From contig NZ_JALEBH010000002.1 in assembly GCF_022758885.1 (NCBI RefSeq), positions 496,001-560,000 of the forward strand: a DNA stretch of 64,000 bases. The letters run 5' to 3'. The notes beneath the pieces were generated by a model. That model was not told the origin of the DNA, did not search any database, and saw nothing but the letters and a program-made list of their open reading frames with translations. The stretch is from Sphingobium sp. BYY-5. Its GTDB lineage: Bacteria > Pseudomonadota > Alphaproteobacteria > Sphingomonadales > Sphingomonadaceae. A program made the translations under genes and the position numbers. The stretch's first letter is position 1. The number at the start of each line of letters is the position of its first letter. Positions 1 through 7,456 of this stretch are shown here, in pieces.

Positions 1-1
1 A

Positions 2-118
2 GAGCGTAGCGAGCGCGAGGCCAAAAGCCAGTCCTCACTCATCGCCCAAGCGTTGCCCTTTACCGTTGGCGCGGACGAAACAACGACACAATATCCGGAT
101 GGGAGGAGAGATGCATGA
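2..118 (+). CDS. C-terminal end of an unidentified upstream gene (partial)
   Basis: An open frame enters from the left edge and stops at 116-118, where its TGA overlaps the ATG of the acyl-CoA ligase in an ATGA arrangement. Such overlaps recur between operon partners across this window, which is the main reason to believe it. The visible 38 residues (ending DGRRDA) match no family I know, and third-position GC is high only in the first half. It could equally be leader sequence of the next gene. Confidence 0.4.
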   Translation, partial: ERSEREAKSQSSLIAQALPFTVGADETTTQYPDGRRDA

Positions 119-1593
119 GCTTGCAGGAGCGAAGCGCCAAAGCATTGCTGCATGATCCGGCACGACCGGCGATCGAATATGAAGGGCGCTGGCATGATTG
201 GGGTGCGGTCGCCCGGACCGCCCGCGCCTTGCAGGCGGCGCTTTCAGCCGGTGGCGTTCGCGATGGCGCGCCCATCGCTTTCGTGCCCCGCAATCGTCCC
301 GAAGCGCTGGCCGCCCTGCTCGGACTTGTCGCGCAAGGACGGACGATCCGCATGATCTATGCCTTCCAGGCTCCAGTCGGCATTGCTCGGAACCTGGCGG
401 AGCGGGAAGCGGCAGCCCTTGTCGCTTCTGCAGAGGATTTGGCCCCGGAGGTTCTGGAAGCGGCAGCGCATAGGGAGATGGCAGTGGTTGCGCTGGACGG
501 GATGGCGGTTCGCCTCCTGCAACCCGCGGGCGCCCCTGGATGCAAGCCTGGATCGACTGAACCACAGATCGAGATATTGACCAGCGGCACCACCGGCCCA
601 CCCAAATCCTTCGCCCTGCCGTACAGCTTGCTGGAAACCCATTTCCTGGGCAGCCCCCTGACGGAACGGGAGGGGGAGGATGCACGCACTGCTCCGCCCT
701 TCCTGCTTTATTTCCCGATCGGCAATATCTCCGGCCTCTATTCGACGCTGCCCATGCTGATCCGCGGCCAGCGCATGGTGCTGCTCGAACGCTTCACCTT
801 GCCGGCCTGGCGCCAGTATCTCAACCGTTACCGTCCGACCCATGCAGGCCTGCCGCCTTCCTACATCCGGGCCGTGCTCGATGCGCAGGTCCCGGTCGAG
901 GAACTGGCGTCGCTACGCACAATCGGCACGGGCGCGGCGCCGCTCGATTCCGATGTGCAGCAAGCGTTCGAAGCGCGTTACGCCATCCCCATCCTGCTGT
1001 CCTATGGCGCAACGGAATTTGCCGGACCGGTCGCGATGATGACGCCGGCCCTGCACGCGGAGTGGGGCGAAAGGAAGCGCGGTACGGTCGGGCGCGCGAT
1101 GCCCGGCGCACAGCTACGGATCGTGGATGCGGAAAGTGGCTCGATCATGCCTTTCGACAGCCCTGGCCTGCTGGAGGTGATTTCGCCCCGGATCGGGCCG
1201 GGCTGGATTCGCACATCGGATGTCGCGCGAATCGACAAGGATGGCTTTCTATTCCTGATGGGCCGGGCGGATGGTGCAATCATGCGTGGCGGTTTCAAGC
1301 TGCTGCCCGAAGCGATCGAACGGGTTTTGATGCAGCATCCCGATATTGCCGAAGCCGCCGTCACGGGCATCGATGACGACCGCCTGGGACAAGTTCCGGC
1401 CGCAGCGATTCGCCTGGCGCCAGGAGTGTCCCCACCCGACCTTGCCATGCTGGAGGCGCACGTCCGCGCCCATCTGCTTGCGCCCCATGTGCCGGCCAAA
1501 TGGCTGTTCTGCGAGGAGTTTCCGCGCACGCCCTCGCTCAAGACAGATCGTCAGGCGCTCCGTCGACTCTTTCTGGAGGAGGTTATTATATAA
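115..1593 (+). CDS. Acyl-CoA synthetase / AMP-dependent ligase (ANL superfamily)
   Basis: A 492-residue adenylate-forming enzyme that should activate a carboxylic acid to its CoA thioester in the cytoplasm. Visible motifs are the phosphate loop LTSGTTGPPKS (about residues 155-165), YGATE (297-301), the TSD hinge aspartate (367-369), GRADGAIMRGG (383-393) and a C-terminal SLKTDR whose lysine near 476 sits where the catalytic lysine belongs. It is slightly short for the family, with a compact N-terminal domain. The ATG is preceded by a very strong GGGAGGAGAG site. Genes for beta-oxidation and a thiolase/DUF35 pair follow within 10 kb, so it probably starts catabolism of an organic acid. The substrate cannot be read from sequence. 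Confidence 0.88.
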   Translation: MSLQERSAKALLHDPARPAIEYEGRWHDWGAVARTARALQAALSAGGVRDGAPIAFVPRNRPEALAALLGLVAQGRTIRMIYAFQAPVGIARNLAEREAAALVASAEDLAPEVLEAAAHREMAVVALDGMAVRLLQPAGAPGCKPGSTEPQIEILTSGTTGPPKSFALPYSLLETHFLGSPLTEREGEDARTAPPFLLYFPIGNISGLYSTLPMLIRGQRMVLLERFTLPAWRQYLNRYRPTHAGLPPSYIRAVLDAQVPVEELASLRTIGTGAAPLDSDVQQAFEARYAIPILLSYGATEFAGPVAMMTPALHAEWGERKRGTVGRAMPGAQLRIVDAESGSIMPFDSPGLLEVISPRIGPGWIRTSDVARIDKDGFLFLMGRADGAIMRGGFKLLPEAIERVLMQHPDIAEAAVTGIDDDRLGQVPAAAIRLAPGVSPPDLAMLEAHVRAHLLAPHVPAKWLFCEEFPRTPSLKTDRQALRRLFLEEVII

Positions 1594-1605
1594 TTGAAAT
1601 AGATA

Positions 1606-1644
1606 GATATTTCTCAAATAAACGAGAGTATCTCATTTTTTATT
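1606..1644 (+). terminator. Weak hairpin plus T-rich tract after the ligase gene
   Basis: An imperfect stem pairs GATATTTCTC (1606-1615) with GAGAGTATC (1624-1632) and is followed by TCATTTTTTATT. It lies just after the ligase stop and before the promoter-like TTGACA of the next gene. The stem is AT-rich, so termination is probably partial. Confidence 0.45.
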
Positions 1645-1679
1645 GACAGCTTCTCCGCGTTAGTGAACAACTATGTTCA
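1643..1679 (+). promoter_or_regulatory. Promoter-like -35 and palindromic operator upstream of the IclR-type gene
   Basis: TTGACA at 1643-1648 resembles a sigma-70 -35 element; no good -10 follows at 17-18 bp. The inverted repeat TGAACA-N4-TGTTCA (1664-1669 / 1674-1679) lies 20 bp before the regulator ATG, where a self-binding site is expected. Binding by the adjacent regulator is inferred. Confidence 0.45.
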
Positions 1680-1698
1680 TAAACCGAAGGAGAGGACC

Positions 1699-2523
1699 AT
1701 GGCTCAAGTCGAGTCCAACAAGGCTAAGATCGCGAAGCGCGTCATCGAAGTGCTAGAATTCTTCGATGAAAATCATCCGCAGGCCACGGTGATGGACATT
1801 GTCCGTCGTTTTGACCGACCCCAGTCCAGCACGTCCGAATTGCTGTCGAGCCTGGTCGATCTGGGCCTTCTGCATAAGGACCCTTGCTCGCGTTCCTATT
1901 CCCCCACGCCGCGTGCCGCGATGCTGGCAGCAGCCGTCCAGCCGCGACTGGTGCGTGACGGCGTTCTGACGGGACTGATCGACCGGTTGTCGGCCCAGAC
2001 GGGTCTGGGCGTTGCCGTGTTCGGCATGGTCGGGCTGAAGGTTCAGGTGTTCAACTGGCGCGCCGGCAAGCGCAGCTTCCGCACCGCCGGGCCGGGCTTT
2101 TGCGGTGGACAGCAGGATTATCTGTCCGATTCCGCAGCGGGCTGGCTGATGCTGTCGACCGTGACCGAACCGCGCCGGGGCGGCATGATCCGTCGGCTCA
2201 ACGCCGAGGCAAGCGAGGATCGCAAGTTCGCAACCGTCGATATGGTCGCGCAGATCCAGCGCTGCCGTGACGAGGGTCATGCAAGCGGCAGGGCCGGGTT
2301 CGGATCGCTCGCCGACGTGACGGCAGTGCTGCTGCCCAACATGCCCGAAAGTCAGCCTCTGGCGATCGGCTTCGTTTATGAACCGTCGGACCAGATCGAT
2401 GCCGATAACCTGCTGGTGACGCTCCGGGACGCCGTGCGCCGTTGTGTCGAAGAGCCTGCACCGGCATCGGTGTCCGCCCTGTTCGATGCCCGCCAGCCGC
2501 AGTTCGAGGTCAGCCATGGCTGA
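1699..2523 (+). CDS. IclR-like transcriptional regulator
   Basis: A 274-residue protein. An N-terminal winged helix (about residues 10-75, with the recognition part around RPQSSTSELLSSLVDLGLL) is followed by a ligand-binding C-terminal half typical of IclR regulators of catabolic genes. ATG 1699 is chosen over an in-frame start at 1663 because GAAGGAGAGG lies just before it and because the upstream start would place the palindrome 1664-1679 inside the coding region. Its end overlaps the amidohydrolase gene by 8 bp, so the two are co-translated. It probably senses an intermediate of the surrounding acyl-CoA pathway; whether it activates or represses is not visible. Confidence 0.8.
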   Translation: MAQVESNKAKIAKRVIEVLEFFDENHPQATVMDIVRRFDRPQSSTSELLSSLVDLGLLHKDPCSRSYSPTPRAAMLAAAVQPRLVRDGVLTGLIDRLSAQTGLGVAVFGMVGLKVQVFNWRAGKRSFRTAGPGFCGGQQDYLSDSAAGWLMLSTVTEPRRGGMIRRLNAEASEDRKFATVDMVAQIQRCRDEGHASGRAGFGSLADVTAVLLPNMPESQPLAIGFVYEPSDQIDADNLLVTLRDAVRRCVEEPAPASVSALFDARQPQFEVSHG

Positions 2524-3790
2524 GGTGAAGGACAACGACAAGGAACTCGCGCAAGCCGCGCGCAAATATTGGTCGGCTGAAGGTTATACGGCCGGCGGGG
2601 TGATCCGCGAAGTCGACTATGCATCGCAATCGGGTGGGCTGCACCCCTCGCTCGCGGGCATCAAGATCGTCGATACCGACACGCATATTACCGAGGCGCC
2701 TGACCTGTTCACGTCCCGCGCGTCCGCCAAATACAAGGCGAAGGTGCCTTATGTGAAGCTGGATGCCGACGGGGTCGAGCGCTGGTATGTGGGTGATCGC
2801 AATTTCGGATCGATGGGTGGCAATGTCATCCGTGCGGACAATAACAAGCTGCTCGGCCGCCTTGCCTTCCCCAAGCTGGCGCAGGCGCACCCCGGCGGCC
2901 ATCTCATCAAGGAACGGTTGCAGGCGATGGACGATATGGGCGTCCATGCCCAGATCGGCTTCCAGAATTCGGGCGTGACCCAGGCGGGATCGCTGATGTC
3001 GCTGGGCGATCCCGATCTCGCCCTCGCCATCATCCAGATCTACAATGATGCTTCGGCTGAATATCAGCAGGAGTCGGGCGACCGCATCTTCAACATGGCG
3101 CATCTCCCCTTCTGGGATCAGAAGGCGCTGGAAACGGAGGCGCGGCGTTGCGTGGACATGGGCCTGAAAGGCTTCGTTCTGCCCGACACGCCTGAGCGCG
3201 TGGGTGTGCCGAGCTTCATGCACGATTATTGGACGCCGTTCCTGGAAATGTGCGAAGCCACGGGGATGCCGCTCAACTTCCACCTCAATGCGGCGATCGA
3301 CCCCAATACGCTGACCTGGGAAGGGTTTGGTTTCGAACAGACTTTGGCAGTCGTCGCGACCATGTTCTCGATCGGCAACGCGGCGACATTGGGCAACTGG
3401 ATGGTGTCGGGCCGGTTGGATCAGCATCCCAAGCTCAAGATCGGCCTGATCGAAAGCGGCGCTGGTTGGGTTCCGTTCGCCATCGAAGCGCTGGAACATC
3501 AGTTCGACGAGATGCTGCCCAGCAAGAAGGGCCTGTTGAACAAGCGGCCGAAGGAATATTTCCGCGACCATTTCTGGGTCACATTCTGGTTCGAGAAGGT
3601 GGCGCCCAAGCTGCTGCTGGAAACGATCGGCGTCGACAAGGTCATGTTCGAAACCGACTTCCCACACCCGACGTCCCTCTATCCTGGCGTCCAGGAGCAT
3701 GTCGTCGATGTCCTGGGCGGCTATGATTTTGGAGTGAAGAAGAAGGTTTTGCAGACCAACGCCACCGGTCTCTACAACCTACCCTTCTGA
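2516..3790 (+). CDS. Amidohydrolase-2 family protein (metal-dependent TIM-barrel hydrolase or decarboxylase)
   Basis: A 424-residue protein of the amidohydrolase-2 superfamily. The start of the barrel carries the metal motif DTDTHITE (about residues 51-58), a conserved histidine appears in LNFHLNA in mid-barrel, and FETDFPHPTSLYPG near the C-terminus supplies the late aspartate and histidine. Such enzymes hydrolyse C-C or C-N bonds or decarboxylate acids, and occur in aromatic and steroid catabolic clusters. ATG 2516 overlaps the regulator stop; an upstream in-frame start at 2444 would run inside the regulator and is rejected. A strong terminator follows, so this ends the plus-strand unit. 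Confidence 0.82.
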   Translation: MAEVKDNDKELAQAARKYWSAEGYTAGGVIREVDYASQSGGLHPSLAGIKIVDTDTHITEAPDLFTSRASAKYKAKVPYVKLDADGVERWYVGDRNFGSMGGNVIRADNNKLLGRLAFPKLAQAHPGGHLIKERLQAMDDMGVHAQIGFQNSGVTQAGSLMSLGDPDLALAIIQIYNDASAEYQQESGDRIFNMAHLPFWDQKALETEARRCVDMGLKGFVLPDTPERVGVPSFMHDYWTPFLEMCEATGMPLNFHLNAAIDPNTLTWEGFGFEQTLAVVATMFSIGNAATLGNWMVSGRLDQHPKLKIGLIESGAGWVPFAIEALEHQFDEMLPSKKGLLNKRPKEYFRDHFWVTFWFEKVAPKLLLETIGVDKVMFETDFPHPTSLYPGVQEHVVDVLGGYDFGVKKKVLQTNATGLYNLPF

Positions 3791-3801
3791 TCGAAATCCG
3801 G

Positions 3802-3836
3802 AGCGCTCCCGCCTTGCTGCGGGAGCGCTTCTTCCT
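3802..3836 (+). terminator. Strong intrinsic terminator between convergent genes
   Basis: A perfect 11-bp stem AGCGCTCCCGC (3802-3812) / GCGGGAGCGCT (3819-3829) with a 6-nt loop, followed by TTCTTCCTC. It separates the amidohydrolase (plus) from the DUF2889 gene (minus) and may serve both. Confidence 0.8.
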
Positions 3837-4582
3837 CAACCTTCCGATGGACGAGGTTGATAGGTTGCGCCATCGAAATGGTCGAGCGGCTCCATCTGCG
3901 CTGCGCTGAAATCGATCACGCGCCCAACCCGCAGGGCGTTCACGGCATTTTCTGGCTGAAACGTGAAACAGTTGGGCGGCACCCGGCTGGCGGTGGACTG
4001 GCGTTCCATGGGGATCAGCCGGCCATTGGCGAGGATGGTCCCCCATTGGAGAAGCCGCGCGGCTTCCCGTTGCGGTTCGTCGAGCGCATCGATCCAGCCC
4101 CGCAATTTCATCAGCGAGAAATCCGCGATTTCGACGGGTTCAGTCATGACATGGCCGCGATGCGCAATCTGAAGGATCGGAATGCCATCGCGTCGAATCT
4201 CCGCCACGGCCAGGCCATCGACCGGATCACAAGCCAGAATCTCATAGCGGGTCGGGGCGATATCGCCGGCATGGGCCGCCGCCAGCAGCACCAGATCATG
4301 CAGATGCGTGCAGTTGGCCTTTTTCTCGCCTCGCCCCGCAATGTCGCCCGGCGCCACGCCGGTAAAGGTCGCCTGCAACACAGCGGGAGCACCCGGACAA
4401 CTGGTCCAGGGCACGCGCTCCATGACCGAGTCCACGGCGGACACGACCGCGCCGTCATGATGCAGGGTGACGGCCATGCTGTGATAATCATCCTCGACGG
4501 CGGCAGTCACCTGCCCGGCCGTGGGCGTCACCAGGAAGCGACGGCGAAAGCCTGGCAGCACATCGAGCATGGCGCTATCCAT
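3836..4582 (-). CDS. DUF2889 domain protein
   Basis: A 248-residue protein. The N-terminal signature PTAGQVTAAVEDDYHSMAV (about residues 21-39), followed by a histidine-rich stretch with a diglycine-free LHHDGAVV, matches my memory of DUF2889, an uncharacterised family repeatedly found beside acyl-CoA and thiolase genes in steroid- or aromatic-degrading Proteobacteria. The central CTHLHDLVLLAAAHA holds Cys and His residues that could bind a metal or act in catalysis. It has no signal peptide. It is the last gene of a tight minus-strand operon (DUF35, thiolase-like, DUF2889; gaps of 3-5 bp), so it very likely acts on the same CoA intermediates. Confidence 0.75.
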   Translation of the reverse strand: MDSAMLDVLPGFRRRFLVTPTAGQVTAAVEDDYHSMAVTLHHDGAVVSAVDSVMERVPWTSCPGAPAVLQATFTGVAPGDIAGRGEKKANCTHLHDLVLLAAAHAGDIAPTRYEILACDPVDGLAVAEIRRDGIPILQIAHRGHVMTEPVEIADFSLMKLRGWIDALDEPQREAARLLQWGTILANGRLIPMERQSTASRVPPNCFTFQPENAVNALRVGRVIDFSAAQMEPLDHFDGATYQPRPSEG

Positions 4583-4587
4583 CGCTC

Positions 4588-5748
4588 CTAATCCTTCGCC
4601 AGCAACAGCGCGGCCGCCATCGGCCCGCCACCGGAAGTGGCGACCGCGACCCTGGGATCGCCGGCAATCTGCCGCGCCCCGCCCTCTCCGCGAAGCTGTA
4701 CCACGGCCTCATAAGCGAAGCCGAACCCGTGCAGACGCCCCCAGCCGAGCTGCCCGCCCCCGGTATTCATCGGCAATTCGCCGTCCAGGGCGATACGCTT
4801 GCCCCCCTCCAGGAACTGGCCACCTTCACCGATGCCGCAAAAGCCCAGCCCTTCCAGCCAGGTGATCGGCTGGAAGGCGAAGCCGTCATAGAGTTGGACG
4901 GTATCCACATCCTTGGCCGCATAGTCCGTGTTGGCCCAAAGGTCGCGGCCGGTGGGATAGGCGCCAGCCCATTCCGCCTGATCCCAGCTATAGCGTTCGA
5001 CCGACCCGGCGCTTGCGGCAATGCGGACCGGCACGGCTTTCACTTCATCCAGCGCATCGCCGGCGGAGACAATGATAACCGTGGATGCATCGGTGAACCG
5101 GTCACAATCATAGAGGCAAAAGGGTGTGCTGATCAGACGCGTAGCCATGTAACGATCCATCGTCAGCGGCTCGCGGACGATCGCGCGGGGATTGCGGGCG
5201 GCATTGGCATGATCGTTAAGCGCGACCTGCGCCAATTGCTCGCGGGTCAGGCCATATCGCTTCATGTGACGCATCGCGAACTGCGCCGTCCAGTTCGCTG
5301 CGGAAAAGGCGCCGAAGGGGGACACCCATTGCGAGCTGCCCGAAACATCCTTGCGCCGTTCCAGCGGCGGAAATTCTTCCGGCCGGGCAAGGGCGGCCGC
5401 TTCATATACGGTACGAAAACAGAGGACATGGCGGGCCAGGCCTGCCTTCACCGCATTTGCGGCCTCCGTAATGGCCCCCAACTGCGCGGTCGCTTCGGCA
5501 GCCCCGATATGCCATCTGGTCTTCAGGCCGAGCACTTCGATCAGATCGTCGGCACTGACCGGCGAGAAGCCGAGGAAGCTCTGCATCTTGCCCGGATAGG
5601 TGGCGACACCATCGATTTGATCGAGCGTGAGACCGGCATCGGCAACCGCTTCGCGAACCGCATCGACCGTTAAGCCGAGGGGCGATCGGGTGAGACGCAC
5701 GCCGACTTCGGACATGCCGATGCCGCTGATATAGGCTTCGCGCGCCAT
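4588..5748 (-). CDS. Thiolase-like protein (SCP-x / Ltp2 type, probable retro-aldolase subunit)
   Basis: A 386-residue thiolase-fold protein beginning AYISGIGMSEVG, with the late thiolase motifs MNTGGGQLGWGRLHG and SGGGPMAAALL. Where true thiolases carry the nucleophilic cysteine (NxxCxSG), this one reads IGAAEATAQLGAI, without Cys. In known Ltp2-type proteins, loss of that cysteine and pairing with a DUF35 protein goes with C-C cleavage of beta-hydroxyacyl-CoA by retro-aldol chemistry rather than CoA-dependent thiolysis. The DUF35 gene lies 3 bp upstream, as expected for such a complex. Function is therefore inferred as side-chain aldolase; a lipid-transfer thiolase is the alternative. Confidence 0.8.
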   Translation of the reverse strand: MAREAYISGIGMSEVGVRLTRSPLGLTVDAVREAVADAGLTLDQIDGVATYPGKMQSFLGFSPVSADDLIEVLGLKTRWHIGAAEATAQLGAITEAANAVKAGLARHVLCFRTVYEAAALARPEEFPPLERRKDVSGSSQWVSPFGAFSAANWTAQFAMRHMKRYGLTREQLAQVALNDHANAARNPRAIVREPLTMDRYMATRLISTPFCLYDCDRFTDASTVIIVSAGDALDEVKAVPVRIAASAGSVERYSWDQAEWAGAYPTGRDLWANTDYAAKDVDTVQLYDGFAFQPITWLEGLGFCGIGEGGQFLEGGKRIALDGELPMNTGGGQLGWGRLHGFGFAYEAVVQLRGEGGARQIAGDPRVAVATSGGGPMAAALLLAKD

Positions 5749-5751
5749 GGC

Positions 5752-6156
5752 TCAGTCAACCTTCTCGAACAGGGGATACCAGATGCCGTCCTGCTCCTCA
5801 AAAAGGACATGGACCCGATCATCAATGTCGACCGTATCGACCGGACAGTTGACGATGTTGGTCGTCAGATAGACCCCCGCCGCATCGTCCAGCCTTACCC
5901 GCGCGATGACGAACGGCACCTCCATATCCTTTGCCCAGGCCTGATGGTTCACCGTATAGGTGTCGACCGTGCCGGTGCCGGCTACCGCATGGGGGGCGAC
6001 ATTCTCCGATTGGCAATGACGACAGATTTCGCGTGGCGGATGCGTGAACTGACCGCAATCGCCACATCGGGTGATATGGAGCCGTCCTTCCGCTCCGCCA
6101 GTCCAGAAGGCGCGATTATCGCTATCGAGCCGGGGGCGGGAACGCTGCCACGCCAT
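5752..6156 (-). CDS. Zn-ribbon / OB-fold protein (DUF35 family), partner of the thiolase-like protein
   Basis: A 134-residue protein with the rubredoxin-like zinc knuckle CGDCGQFTHPPREICRHC (two CxxC pairs, about residues 32-49) and then an OB-fold (VAGTGTVDTYTVNHQAWA ... VPFVIARVRLDD) that in relatives binds the acyl-CoA. It matches the DUF35 / ChsH2-type subunit that joins an Ltp2-like protein to form an aldolase, or otherwise serves in CoA binding. Translation is coupled: a stop at 6158-6160 from a degenerate upstream frame lies one base before its ATG, and the thiolase-like gene begins 3 bp after its stop. Confidence 0.83.
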   Translation of the reverse strand: MAWQRSRPRLDSDNRAFWTGGAEGRLHITRCGDCGQFTHPPREICRHCQSENVAPHAVAGTGTVDTYTVNHQAWAKDMEVPFVIARVRLDDAAGVYLTTNIVNCPVDTVDIDDRVHVLFEEQDGIWYPLFEKVD

Positions 6157-6157
6157 G

Positions 6158-6414
6158 TCAGTCGGCCCGGATTAGGGTGAGGCTTTCCAGCCCGATCACC
6201 GGGGCGGGCTTTGACACGACGGGGCTGAGGGCGGCATGAACCATGATGTTTCCGGTAATCCTGCTTGTTGTTTTGGCCGGTGTCGCCTGCCCGGCGAAGG
6301 AACGCAAACGGCTTGGCGCGACGCCGTCGAGATACCGCAGGGACGATTGCCACAAACGCCCGTCCTCTTGCGTATCGTGGCGGCGATTGAGCGCAGAGGC
6401 GAGTTGATCGCCAT
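6158..6414 (-). pseudogene. Probably frameshifted small gene at the head of the DUF35-thiolase operon
   Basis: A good start (ATG at 6414-6412) follows AAGGAG at 6426-6421, but that frame gives poor, cysteine-rich protein. The neighbouring frame from about 6410 on reads DQLASALNRRHDTQEDGRLW and ends ...LESLTLIRAD exactly one base before the DUF35 ATG, with high third-position GC but no start codon. Inserting one G after the second codon would join the start to this frame (MADQLASAL...), giving about 86 residues. It is either a frameshifted gene or a sequencing error. I do not recognise the protein. The bases from 6415 to 6612 upstream form the divergent control region with the SDR gene. Confidence 0.4.
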
Positions 6415-6612
6415 CCCAATCTCCTTTCTAAGGATGGCAAGTATCGCTGGAGAGGCGCCATGAAATCCGCATCGACGGGGCGGCGTGCGCGGACAATGTC
6501 CGTTGCCCGGTCGCACCCCTATCCGGGACGAATGATCCGCGCCGAAGAGGATGATGGCGTCATTGACGGGCGAGCGGCGGCCAAAGCCTGAAAAAACTTA
6601 TTGGAGACCGGG

Positions 6613-7440
6613 ATGAGCGACATGTTGGGCTATAAGGGCAAGCGGGTAATCGTGAGCGGCTGCTTCTCCGGCATGGGGGAAGCAACGGCGAAGTTGCTGC
6701 TTGATCTGGGCGCCGAGGTGCATGGTCTCGATTATAAGGACAGCAGCCTGCCGCTCGCCTCCTTCCACAATGTCGACCTGCGCGACCCAGCCTCGATCGA
6801 CGCGGCCGTGGCGGGCATCGGCGGCAAGGTCGACGCGCTCTTCAACTGCGCGGGCCTGCCGCAGTCCTTCCCGCCCATGGATGTCATTAAGGTGAATTTC
6901 ATCGGCCTGCGCCACCTGACCGAGCAGGTGCTGCCTCTGATGAGAGCGGGCGGCGCGATCGCGAGCATCGCGTCCACGGGCGGCCTCGGCTGGAGCCGCC
7001 GCATTCCCACCAATATGGAATTCGTCACGACCAAAGGTTTCGGCCCGGCCATCGCCTGGTGCGAGGCGAATATGGAAACGGTTCGGGAAGGCTACAGCTT
7101 CTCCAAGGAAAATGTGATCGTGTGGACCCAATATATGGGCGCACATCTCATCAAGCAGGGCATCCGTATCAACTGCACCCTGCCCTCGCCCACCCAGACG
7201 CCGATGATGGCCGCTTTCGAGGCGACATCGGGCAAGGAGGTGGTGGCCGCCGCCGCTGAACCGATGGGACGTTATTCCACGCCGGAAGAACAGGCCGCCG
7301 GCCTGATCCTCATCAACAGCGACCTAGCGAGTATCGTCAACGGTGTCGTCTTCCCGGTCGACGGCGGCTTCATGGGTGGGGTGGCGACAGGTCAGGTCGA
7401 CCTCAGCGTCATGATGCGCCGCGCCGCGCCTGCGCAATAA
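6613..7440 (+). CDS. Short-chain dehydrogenase/reductase (hydroxysteroid / coniferyl-alcohol dehydrogenase type)
   Basis: A 275-residue SDR with a Rossmann start IVSGCFSGMGEAT (the first glycine of TGxxxGxG is replaced by serine-glycine), FNCAG in place of NNAG, serines in SIASTGG, and the catalytic pair YSFSK. A long insert between the serine and the tyrosine, containing a WxxANMETVREG stretch, is typical of 3-alpha-hydroxysteroid / coniferyl alcohol dehydrogenase relatives. It should oxidise a secondary alcohol with NAD(P). ATG 6613 has GGAGA five bases upstream, so the TTG at 6601 is rejected. It opens an operon with the acyl-CoA dehydrogenase (16-bp gap) and the hydratase. Confidence 0.85.
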   Translation: MSDMLGYKGKRVIVSGCFSGMGEATAKLLLDLGAEVHGLDYKDSSLPLASFHNVDLRDPASIDAAVAGIGGKVDALFNCAGLPQSFPPMDVIKVNFIGLRHLTEQVLPLMRAGGAIASIASTGGLGWSRRIPTNMEFVTTKGFGPAIAWCEANMETVREGYSFSKENVIVWTQYMGAHLIKQGIRINCTLPSPTQTPMMAAFEATSGKEVVAAAAEPMGRYSTPEEQAAGLILINSDLASIVNGVVFPVDGGFMGGVATGQVDLSVMMRRAAPAQ

Positions 7441-7456
7441 GCCGGAGCATCGCGAT

